NCBI GenBank assembly: GCA_958296165.1
Contig: OY282447.1
Span: 1,984,001-2,048,000 of the forward strand
Reading direction: 5' to 3'
From: an uncultured Pseudomonadales bacterium
Lineage (GTDB): Bacteria; Pseudomonadota; Gammaproteobacteria; Pseudomonadales; Azotimanducaceae
Length of the DNA: 64,000 bases
Positions 55,601 through 62,799 of this stretch are shown in pieces (the first letter of the stretch is position 1; every line of letters starts with the position of its first letter). A program made the translations under genes and the position numbers. A model generated the notes under the pieces. It made no database searches. It was not told the origin of the DNA and was given only the letters and a program-made list of their open reading frames with translations.

Positions 55601-55769
55601 TCGGCGGCAGGTGTGCGTTGTACTCGTAGCGCAAGGGCGGTTCGTCGCGCACCATCCCCTGAGCCTCAAGCCCGGCCGGCGGGATGTTCTTGCGCTTCGT
55701 GCGGTACGCAACGGACCGCACGGCGGCCTGCGGGGAGTTTGCACTTTCGCGCTTTGATGTACGCGACAT
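52623..55769 (-). CDS. Site-specific DNA methyltransferase (Mod), type III-like
   Basis: A 1048-residue beta-class N6-adenine (or N4-cytosine) methyltransferase. Motif IV is [10 protein letters not shown] at 195-202, [22 protein letters not shown] follows at 265-286, and motif I [17 protein letters not shown] is at 484-500; DPPY before the SAM site defines the beta class. About 550 residues follow, including target-recognition and helical parts, which is longer than the 650-residue norm of type III Mod. The ATG at 55769 was chosen over the frame start at 55841. It diverges from the Argonaute operon, with 184 bases between them. Confidence 0.92.
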   Translation of the reverse strand: [1048 protein letters not shown]

Positions 55770-55874
55770 GGTCGCCTCTGCCAGTGTCGATGCGTGGATA
55801 CTATACGCTGACCGCCCCGAGCACATGAACCGTGCGGCCAAATGTCCAAGTGCGCGTCATGTGCCATCAAGGGT

Positions 55875-55903
55875 TTGCTGCCGGCGGCAAAGTGCTGTAT
55901 GTT
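55875..55903 (+). promoter_or_regulatory. Predicted sigma-70 promoter of the short-Argonaute operon
   Basis: TTGCTG at 55875-55880 and TATGTT at 55898-55903 are 17 bases apart, giving a leader of about 45 bases before the ATG at 55954. It lies in the divergent gap between the methyltransferase gene and this operon. Confidence 0.5.
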
Positions 55904-55953
55904 TAGCCACGACGCTAGCGTGTTGCGAGCGTCGGTCGTTAGACGAGGACCGG

Positions 55954-56205
55954 ATGTCGGCCGACCCGATTATCTATTGTTTAGAGCAGAACACCGACTA
56001 CGCGGCGTTCGAGACCTTGTGTGTTGACCTAATGGCGGGTGCTGGATTCACCGGCATTGAGCCGATCGGCGGCACAGGAGACCGTGGAAGAGACGCCGTT
56101 TGGACAGGCGCTGGAGAGGTCGATCCGACGGTCTTCGCCTTCTCAACTAGGGCGGATTGGCAGCGAAAGCTCAACGAGAAAAAAGAAGACTGTTCTTTCA
56201 ACTAG
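55954..56205 (+). pseudogene. Mrr-like nuclease domain, N-terminal remnant of the Argonaute partner gene
   Basis: 83 codons, starting at an ATG after GAGGACCGG. FETLCVDLMAGAGFTGIEPIGG, then TGDRGRDAV and PTVFAFSTRADWQRKLNEKK match the start of Mrr-type PD-(D/E)XK nucleases, where the DRGRDA and the following strand carry catalytic residues. In intact proteins about 80 more nuclease residues follow. Here the frame ends in SFN-stop and runs straight into APAZ-like sequence in another frame, so several hundred bases are deleted. Known short-pAgo operons encode a nuclease fused to APAZ (DREN-APAZ, SPARDA-type), and this is probably such an effector. Confidence 0.65.
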
Positions 56206-56600
56206 CACCTCGGTTTGTTGTTGGTTTCGATGAAGGAGGCCAGACATGGGTGACATTACGTATTTACGTTCGTATGACGGAGGAAGATGGGACACCAATA
56301 AACACAAGAGTCATTCCGAGAATGCGTAAGAAAGTGACGCGACAATGGTGGAACAAGGAGTGGTTCATGCGAACATTAGCGATGATGCAGAGAATCAGCT
56401 TAAAGCAAGCAACGATTGAAGTGGGGGCTGAGAGGCGACGGGTGATCGTGGCAACAGAGCCGTTGAGCTGGTTATGTCCTACCTCGATAGATACTCAAGC
56501 GATGGACAATACGGAGGATTTGCAGCAAGAACTTGCAATCATTCGGAACGACCATGAGGAAATGATCGCAATGGATGAGGAAGACGCAGACGATGGCTGA
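56157..56600 (+). pseudogene. C-terminal remnant of an APAZ domain (Argonaute partner gene)
   Basis: From about 56190 this frame reads FVVGFDEGGQTWVTLRIYVRM, TPINTRVIPRMRKKVTRQWWN and WFMRTLAM, then ASEPLS-like VATEPLSWLCP. The RxRKKVxxxWWNxxWxxR pattern fits the C-terminal end of APAZ domains, which bind the guide-loaded short Argonaute. It lacks the N-terminal APAZ part and is in a different frame from the nuclease remnant. No ribosome site supports separate translation. The end overlaps the Argonaute ATG by eight bases, the coupling expected in a short-pAgo operon. The assignment to APAZ rests on memory of the family. Confidence 0.6.
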
Positions 56601-57069
56601 TGCCTTTCACTTCCTAGAAGAGCCCGAGCTCGTATTCGCGCACGAGCAAGTGGCGGTCGATCCTAGAGACGGCTTGTCGATGTTCGGCCCTGCAGACGGG
56701 CCTTTGCCATCTGCCCCTTACGTCGCGATTGGAACAGCGGAAGGTCTGCGCCTATGGAGAGATTGGGTGTCTGCCATGAACGCGCCAGCGGCTTGCCTCG
56801 ACCGATCTAGGCAGAGGGCGTGGCCACCCTACCCAGGCTTCGATGTTGCGTTCGGGTCTCCTTGGCCATCGGCCATTCGATCTTTTTCGCTCGACAAAGA
56901 TGCCCTTCTTGTCGCGGCCCGGAAGGCGGACAAGCACGAAAGGACGTATGCTGTCGCAGGTCTCTATCTTGAGCACTTCGATCAGATTGGTCGCCTGGAT
57001 CAAAAGCCCGCTGTCGCCGTTTGTATCGTCCCCGACGAGGTGTACGTCAATTGTCGCACGGAGTCTTAC
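56593..57069 (+). pseudogene. Short prokaryotic Argonaute, 5' part (MID domain), interrupted by IS1380
   Basis: 159 codons up to the exact insertion point of the IS element. FLEEPELVFAHEQVAVDPRDG, LSMFGPADGP, VAIGTAEGLRLWRDWV, WPPYPGFDVAFGSPW and VAVCIVPDEVYVNCR follow the order seen in the start and MID domain of short pAgo proteins, which anchor the 5' end of the guide. The reading would continue for 21 codons into the element and stop at 57132. With the element and one TTAC copy removed, codon 160 is at 58818. Confidence 0.85.
57066..57069 (+). repeat. Target-site duplication, left copy (TTAC)
   Basis: TTAC directly precedes the left terminal repeat of the IS1380-family element and recurs at 58814-58817. 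Four-base duplication is the rule for this IS family. Confidence 0.85.
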
Positions 57070-58813
57070 CCCTATTGTTGCATTAGATTCTCAATCTATC
57101 CCCTTGGGATTGAGCGGCACGGCGAGTCGTAGTCGGTTCTCCCGACGAGAGGAAGCGGGAGAAGAGTAGGCGCGCGCCAAGGAAAGGCGCGACGAAGGCG
57201 TTTCGGCGAGGACGATTCGGATCCTCCCCGATTCGATCCAATGCGGATTTCCGGCGTTGCCGCTCAAACGCACCGGCGGTTGGCCTGAGCGGCGCCGCTC
57301 CGACGACGCCTTTCGGCTCTTTCGAAACCGATGCCGAATCGTTCTGCGGATCTGGGAAGCGGCGGCCCCCCTTGGTACGATGGAGGTGCTCAAACAAACA
57401 TCGAAGGAGGCCGCCGAAGTGAAGCCTGGCAGGAACGCCGTGCGCGGAAAAGCGAACCGGGCGCTGGAAATCAGATTCGAGGCGCAGCGCCTCACGTCGC
57501 ACGCCGGGCTGGTCGTCTTCCAGCGGCTGTTCGCCCGGCCGGGGCTGAAGGAGCGCCTGCGGCCGTGCTTCCGGCACCTGCCCGAGCGCGCCTGCCCGCC
57601 GCACGCCGTCGTCCTGCTGCTGGTGGTTCGCCTGCCGCTCGGCTGCCGCGGCCTGCGCGACATGGCGCGCTGCCGCAACGACGAGGCGGTGCGGCGCGCG
57701 GCGGGGCTGCGGCGGCTGCCGGACGTGTCGACGGTCTCGCGCGCGCTCGCCGGCATGGACGGGCGCTGCGTCGACAAGGTGCGGGCGGCGAACCGGGAAC
57801 TGGTGGTCGAGCGGCTGCGGGCGCTGCGCCCGGGGCGCGCGACGGTCGACTTCGACGGCTCCGTGCTGGGCACGAAGCGGCGGGCGGAAGGCGCGGCGGC
57901 GGGCTGCAACCCGCGGCGCAAGGGCCAGCGCAGCCACTGGCCGCTGTTCGCCACCGTGGCGCAGACCAGCCAGGCGCTGGACGTGCTGCACCGCCCCGGC
58001 AACGTGGCCGATTCCACGGGAGCCCGGGAGTTCATGGACGAAACGCTGGCCCGCCTGCGCGACGCGCTGCCCGGAACGCGGCTGGAGGCGCGCGCCGACG
58101 GCGCCTTCTTCGGCGAGGACGTCCTCGATCTGTTCGAGCGGCGCCGCGTCGACTGCTCCGTGTCCGTGCCCTTCGAGCGCTTCCCGGCGCTCAAGCGGCT
58201 GATCGAGAGCCAGACCCGATGGCGCAAGGCCGGCCGGGACGCCGAGTGCTTCGAGCCGGACTGGAAGCCGAACAGCTGGGCCAGCCAGCGCCGCATCGTC
58301 GTGATCCGCCGGCGCGTGCCGATCCGCCGCCCGGGGCCCCTGCAGCTCGACCTGTTCGAACCCCGCGCCCACGGCTTCGAGTTCAAGGCCGTCGTCGCCA
58401 ACAAGCGCCAGAGCGCCCGGCGCGTCGCCCTGTTCCACGACGGCCGCGGCGCCCAGGAGGCCCTGTTCGCCGAACTCAAGTCGCAGTGCGCGCTGTCCCG
58501 CGTCCCCGCCCGCCGCGAACCCGCCAACCGCCTGTTCGCGCTCGCCGCCATGCTCGCCCACAACCTCGCCAGAGAACTCCGGATGGCCGCCCGCGCGCCG
58601 CAACGCCGCGCCAGCGCCAGGCGCTCGCCGCTTTGGAACTTCGAGCAGCTGCGCACGATGCGAAACGACTTCCTGCTGCGCACCGGACGCTTCCTGTACC
58701 CGCAGCGAAAACCCGTCCTTTCCATCATGTGCGACCCCAGGACCGAGGCCAGGATGAACGACTGCCTCGCCGCTTTCGCCCTATAGATCGGCGTACTTAA
58801 TGCAACATTAGGG
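57070..58813 (+). mobile_element. Complete IS1380-family insertion sequence
   Basis: 1744 bases. The left end CCCTATTGTTGCATTAGA and the inverted right end CCCTAATGTTGCATTAAG agree at all but a few positions over 17 bases. TTAC flanks both ends. The transposase frame is uninterrupted and very G+C-rich, so the copy may still be mobile and the insertion recent. It lies within the Argonaute gene in the same orientation. Confidence 0.92.
57380..58786 (+). CDS. IS1380-family transposase
   Basis: A 468-residue DDE transposase, apparently intact. LTSHAGLVVFQRLFARPGL and LRDMARCRNDEAVRRAAGL precede VDFDGSVLGTKRRAEGAAAGCNPRRKGQ with the first Asp. ARADGAFFGEDVLD holds the second Asp, and GAQEALFAELKSQCA the Glu. 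The C-terminal NRLFALAAMLAHNLAREL and TMRNDFLLRTGRF are typical. The ATG at 57380 fits the family length; an upstream frame opens at 57257. A 506-codon opposite-strand reading is only a by-product of extreme G+C. Confidence 0.93.
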   Translation: MEVLKQTSKEAAEVKPGRNAVRGKANRALEIRFEAQRLTSHAGLVVFQRLFARPGLKERLRPCFRHLPERACPPHAVVLLLVVRLPLGCRGLRDMARCRNDEAVRRAAGLRRLPDVSTVSRALAGMDGRCVDKVRAANRELVVERLRALRPGRATVDFDGSVLGTKRRAEGAAAGCNPRRKGQRSHWPLFATVAQTSQALDVLHRPGNVADSTGAREFMDETLARLRDALPGTRLEARADGAFFGEDVLDLFERRRVDCSVSVPFERFPALKRLIESQTRWRKAGRDAECFEPDWKPNSWASQRRIVVIRRRVPIRRPGPLQLDLFEPRAHGFEFKAVVANKRQSARRVALFHDGRGAQEALFAELKSQCALSRVPARREPANRLFALAAMLAHNLARELRMAARAPQRRASARRSPLWNFEQLRTMRNDFLLRTGRFLYPQRKPVLSIMCDPRTEARMNDCLAAFAL

Positions 58814-58817
58814 TTAC
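58814..58817 (+). repeat. Target-site duplication, right copy (TTAC)
   Basis: TTAC directly after the right terminal repeat; the pair is at 57066-57069. Confidence 0.85.
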
Positions 58818-59894
58818 GTGAAGGAGCCAACCGATGAGCGCCGATCCGCTGCCGAGAACCGAGTGTTGAGGGCGGCCCTCAAGGGGCGCCGCAGTTCGCA
58901 GGCCGATATGGTTGGATTCGATGGTGTTGTCGACACCGAGCACCTGGACCAATATGGACTGTCTCCAGACTTGCGACGTCAGTTGAAGGCTAGGGCCATG
59001 GTCGAAGAGGTCCCCTTGCAGATCATCCGCGAGTCGACTTTGGAAGTTACAGAACAGGTACGTCTCGGACTCCCAGGCGCTAACCCGCTATCGGACCGAC
59101 TGTGGAACTTCGGAACCGGGGTCTACTACAAGTGCGGAAAAAAGCCGTGGTTGATTCGCTCGACGAGAGCAGGCGTGTGTTATATTGGCCTCGCATATCG
59201 CAAACCTGCGAAACGCGGCAGCTCAGCATGCTGTGCAGCTCAGATGTTCCTAGATAGCGGTGATGGCCTAATCTTCGTCGGAGAATTCGGTCCTTGGTAC
59301 TCTGACGAAAGGAGGGAGTTCCACCTGACGCCAGACAAGGCGCACGAGCTGCTATCTGGTACGCTAAGCGCATACTACCGCCATGGCGGACAACCTTTGA
59401 GCGAGGTTTTTTTGCACTCTCGATCCGGATTTGACACCGGTGAATTCGAGGGATTTAAGAGCGCGTGTCCAGCGGGTACAAGAGTTGTCGGTATTCGTGT
59501 AAGCATGAATCGAACAGGGCTTAGACTGTTTCGGCACGACAACCATCCGAAAGTCTCTCAACGAGGTAGATACCCAGTCTTGAGAGGCGTGCTGTGGCAG
59601 AGGACTAGACGCCATGGACTGTTGTTCACGAATGGCTTCAAGCCGAGAATAGCGACCTACGATGGTTGGGAAGTGCCGGTTCCACTAGAGATTACGGTAC
59701 AGCATGGCGAAGGTGAATTGACTTCCATTGCGAACGATATATTGGGCCTGACCAAGGTGAACTACAACACGTGCCAACTAGGTGAAGGACAGCCGATCAC
59801 TGTGAAGTACTCGGACAGAGTCGGCGAAATACTGCTTGCAAATCCAGAAGTTGAGCGGACATTCTGGCGGCACAACTTCAAGTATTACATTTGA
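58818..59894 (+). pseudogene. Short prokaryotic Argonaute, 3' part (PIWI domain)
   Basis: 358 codons plus stop, forming codons 160-517 of the original protein. LWNFGTGVYYKCGKKPWLIRS, AGVCYIGLAYRK, CCAAQMFLDSGDGLIFVGEFG, EVFLHSRSGFD, VGIRVSMNRTGLRLFRHDNHP, LFTNGFKPRIATYDGWEVPVPL, ILGLTKVNYNTCQLGEGQP and SDRVGEILLANP with a terminal FKYYI are the successive motifs of a PIWI domain. The first DEDX aspartate is replaced (VCYIGL), as in all short pAgo, which do not cut but signal to an effector. A GTG at 58818 follows a TTAC copy and could only produce an isolated PIWI half, which is unlikely to be functional. Confidence 0.88.
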
Positions 59895-60300
59895 TGTCGA
59901 ACCAGGCCCTTGGGACACAGGCCGCTCGCACCGAATCGTCGATCTAGCGCGGCCCGGATGCCCCGCCACACCGACTCCGGAGTCGTCGATCGTAGCCGGC
60001 GAGTCTGCAGCGCCATATTGGCCGAACCGCCCCCTACAAGGCGGCTCCGCCTGCGCCCAGGCTCCTCGCCCCGCTTGTCCGAATCCGTTCCACACCGCGG
60101 CGCACGGACCGAGACCAGAACAACCCGCCCTCGGGCCTGGTCCACCGGTCTCCGTCCGCGCCCCGAACGCCTCAGCGGGACCCGCCTAGCGCAACAGCCC
60201 GCGAGCGTGAAATCACCCTACGCCCAAATAGTGTCCGCGCTTGACGTGCGAATGCGGAACGGCCACGCTTGGCGTGCTTGAACCGCAAGGAGGGAATGCA
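59895..60300. other. Non-coding gap after the Argonaute gene
   Basis: 406 G+C-rich bases without a convincing gene on either strand. CGACTCCGGAGTCG at 59972-59985 is a perfect 14-base palindrome. No terminator with a T tract is evident. The last 15 bases hold AAGGAGG, the ribosome site of the dioxygenase gene. Confidence 0.6.
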
Positions 60301-61422
60301 GTGACCGCAAGTGAATCGCCAGCGCTGACGCTGGATCAAAAGCAACGCTTCTATCGCGACGGCTTCATCGTCTTGAAGGGCGCCGTTGCGCCGCCATTGA
60401 TCGAAGCCGCGCGTGAGCGCATGAAGAGCGCCAAGAAGGGCGAATACGTCGGCCCGCGCAAGGCGATGACGGACTTGCTCAACGCCTCGTCCCTCACGCC
60501 CATCCTGCGAGAGGCGATGGGCGACTTCGACGCGCCCGTGAATTGCCAAGTGGCCACCAATCCGGTCCGCCAACCCGGGGACAACTTCACCCCGCTCGGC
60601 TACCGCGACAAGGACATCCCCTACTACGCCGCCGGCATCCACATGGACGGCAACATCACCATGGCACCGTCGCAGGAGGTGGAAAAAGGCACGCCGGAGG
60701 AAATCTACGCCCGCCACTTTGCGACCGGCCCAAAGGGCGACCTAGGTCGCAGCCCGGAAGTGATAGGCCACAACTTCGGCGTGCTGTTTCAAGATCCGCA
60801 GATGAGTTTGAGCCTAGGCAGCTTTACCGCGTTCGCTTTCGTGGCCCTGAACGATCAGAGCGCCGAAGGCTGCGGCCAAACCGCAGTGTTGCCAGGGGCA
60901 CACCACCACACTGAGCGCTTCTTCCGCTGGCAATACGAAACCAACGGCTGCCTTGGCCCGGAAGGTCCCGGCTGGCCGCGGCTGCGTCACGATGTACCGA
61001 ACCGTTGCGGCATGGTGTACCTGCCGGAGGCGGTGTCGAACGCCTATCTCGATGAAAACTCAGCGACTACTCCGGACGGCCGACGCTGGCCCCGCCCGAC
61101 GCAAGTGCTGATGGAGGCAGGCGACGCCTGCATCACGATGTACCACATCCCCCACTCGGCGACCCGCAACGAGAATGGCACCGAAGCGCGGCAGAACATC
61201 ATCTTCCGCATCCGCAACAAGAAGCGCCAACCGGCTGTGGTGCCGGACAACTGCGGCGTCACCGATCATCCGGACCGAGCCTTCGATGGCGGCTGGCTGA
61301 AGTTCGAGCCCGGCAACGACCCTTGGGAACGCTCCAAACAATCGATGATCAACATGTGGGACGAATGGCGGGGAATGCAAGAAATCGTGGCCGAGGAACG
61401 CGCCAAGGCAGCAGCGGCGTAA
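60301..61422 (+). CDS. Phytanoyl-CoA dioxygenase (PhyH)-family Fe(II)/2-oxoglutarate oxygenase
   Basis: A 373-residue cupin-fold oxygenase. DGFIVLKGAVAPPLIEAARER at 20-40 is the PhyH start. His114-x-Asp116 (GIHMDGN) and His282 or His285 with Arg289 (TMYHIPHSATRNE) form the iron and 2-oxoglutarate sites. TAVLPGAHHH is the conserved LPGSH turn. Members hydroxylate small metabolites; the substrate is not deducible. The GTG start at 60301 has AAGGAGG seven bases upstream. It is followed after 18 bases by the flavin reductase, probably one transcript. Confidence 0.88.
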   Translation: MTASESPALTLDQKQRFYRDGFIVLKGAVAPPLIEAARERMKSAKKGEYVGPRKAMTDLLNASSLTPILREAMGDFDAPVNCQVATNPVRQPGDNFTPLGYRDKDIPYYAAGIHMDGNITMAPSQEVEKGTPEEIYARHFATGPKGDLGRSPEVIGHNFGVLFQDPQMSLSLGSFTAFAFVALNDQSAEGCGQTAVLPGAHHHTERFFRWQYETNGCLGPEGPGWPRLRHDVPNRCGMVYLPEAVSNAYLDENSATTPDGRRWPRPTQVLMEAGDACITMYHIPHSATRNENGTEARQNIIFRIRNKKRQPAVVPDNCGVTDHPDRAFDGGWLKFEPGNDPWERSKQSMINMWDEWRGMQEIVAEERAKAAAA

Positions 61423-61440
61423 GGCGCAGGCGCCGCCGCC

Positions 61441-61911
61441 ATGGAGGATTTCGACAGCCGCGCCTACCGCGACACCATGGGCCAGTTCTGTACCGGCGTT
61501 GTGATCGTAACTGGCGTACAGGCTGGCCAGCTCGTAGGTTTCGCCGCGCAGTCGTTCGTGTCTCTCTCCTTGGAGCCGCCGCTTGTTGCGGTTTGCCCCG
61601 GCAAGGCCAGCACCAGTTGGCCGCGCATCCGTGCCAGCGGGCATTTCTGCATCAACATACTTGCCGACGACCAACAAGAGGTGAGCGACGTCTTCGCGCA
61701 GACGGGCAAAGCGGCAGATGTCGCATGGGCCACACGACGCACTGGCGCACCGATCCTCGACGGCGCGATGGCCTATGTGGAGTGCTCCTTGGCTGCCGAG
61801 CACGACGCTGGAGACCACACCGTGGCGGTGGGTGAAGTAATCGGCTTCGAGACGTTGCGCGACGATGCGAAGCCGCTGCTTTATTTTCGCGGCGGCTACG
61901 GCGTTTCTTGA
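61441..61911 (+). CDS. Flavin reductase-like FMN-binding protein
   Basis: A 156-residue split-barrel protein of the flavin reductase (HpaC/FMN_red-like) family: FDSRAYRDTMGQFCTGVVIVT, GFAAQSFVSLSLEPPLVAVCPGKAS at 28-60, SGHFCINILADDQQEVSD, and AYVECSLAAEHDAGDHTVAVGEVIGFE. These enzymes supply reduced FMN to monooxygenases. Its neighbour is an iron oxygenase that should not need flavin, so the partner is not certain. Confidence 0.9.
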   Translation: MEDFDSRAYRDTMGQFCTGVVIVTGVQAGQLVGFAAQSFVSLSLEPPLVAVCPGKASTSWPRIRASGHFCINILADDQQEVSDVFAQTGKAADVAWATRRTGAPILDGAMAYVECSLAAEHDAGDHTVAVGEVIGFETLRDDAKPLLYFRGGYGVS

Positions 61912-61936
61912 CGAGCTCTAGGTGGCAAGCCCGCGG

Positions 61937-62780
61937 CTAGCTGCGGAGCACCAAGAACGGTTCGTTTAATCGCTCCCACCGGCGCATTGCCTGCCACAAA
62001 CCGGTGGATTGCAGGTCTTGCGGTGGCATCGCTTGGCGCAACAGCCCTGCGATTGCCTGAACGCCGGTACTCGCTTTCAGATCGCCAAGTGCTCCGCGGA
62101 GGCCGACTCTAAGAATCTCAATCAAGTCGTGTCCTTGCACGACGTGCCAAGGGTCTGCAGGCGGCAACTGCGTGATTTCGCGTTGAAGCGCTTCTGCGTC
62201 GACTTGTGCGTTGGAACTTGCCACCACGCGAACCAGCTCTTCGTTGTCCACAACCCACGTCCTTTCATCTGTGAAACGGCGTGGGCTGATGTCTCCCAAA
62301 TCAATGATCGGCTGGAACTGACGGGCAGCCCATCTCAAACGTCCGAAAACCAAACCTCGATCAAGCAGTGCCGCACGCACATCCATGCCGTGCTCCGCCT
62401 CGAATCTTTCGATCTTGTCTGCGTTGCCACACTCCGCCAGCACGCTGTCCAGGGCCGACGACCTGCACAGCAGGCACTCTAGGTCGTGCGCGTCCGTGGC
62501 GACGAGGTTCGCGGACGGCAACGGCCTGCCCTCCAAGTGGTCATGGTTGCTGTCTACGACACCTAATACGCCCCTGAAATCGGTCTCATCAAGGCGTCGC
62601 AGGCTAAGCACGACGTTGTTCTTCCCACGGCCGTTGATCAGTCGGCAACGGTCGTGATGCCTGCGCCGCCAGAAAGCGCTCGTCGTCCCTTCCCTCAACC
62701 ACCAAGAGCGAACCGTCGTGCTGTGTGCGCCGCATCTTGACTTCGGCTACCAAACTGCCAGGGGTCACGCTGGATAGCAT
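61937..62780 (-). pseudogene. DUF4435 (Toprim-like) protein, AriB-like, with one frameshift
   Basis: The first frame begins near an ATG at 62780 (MLSSVTPGSLVAEVKMRRTQ) and contains SLLVVEGRDDERFLAAQA, the Toprim-like Glu motif. Near 62665 the coding shifts to HHDRCRLINGRGKNNVVLSLRR, VLGVVDSNHDHLEGR with the acidic D-x-D-type strand, and TDAHDLECLL, to the stop at 61937. The span of 844 bases is not a multiple of three. DUF4435 proteins are the AriB effector of PARIS systems when encoded after an AAA ATPase, the layout here. The break may be a true mutation or a sequencing slip. Confidence 0.72.
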
Positions 62781-62799
62781 GCAAACCGTGTCGGCCGGG

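Noticed and set aside
57083-58830. Two minus-strand frames of over 500 codons opposite the IS1380 transposase
   Set aside because: They span the element's ends and are low-complexity Arg/Ala/Pro readings of a very G+C-rich transposase gene.
58818-59894. The PIWI half as an independent gene with GTG start
   Set aside because: The start codon exists only by chance at the IS junction and the product lacks the MID domain; the exact frame match to the upstream half shows it is a split gene.
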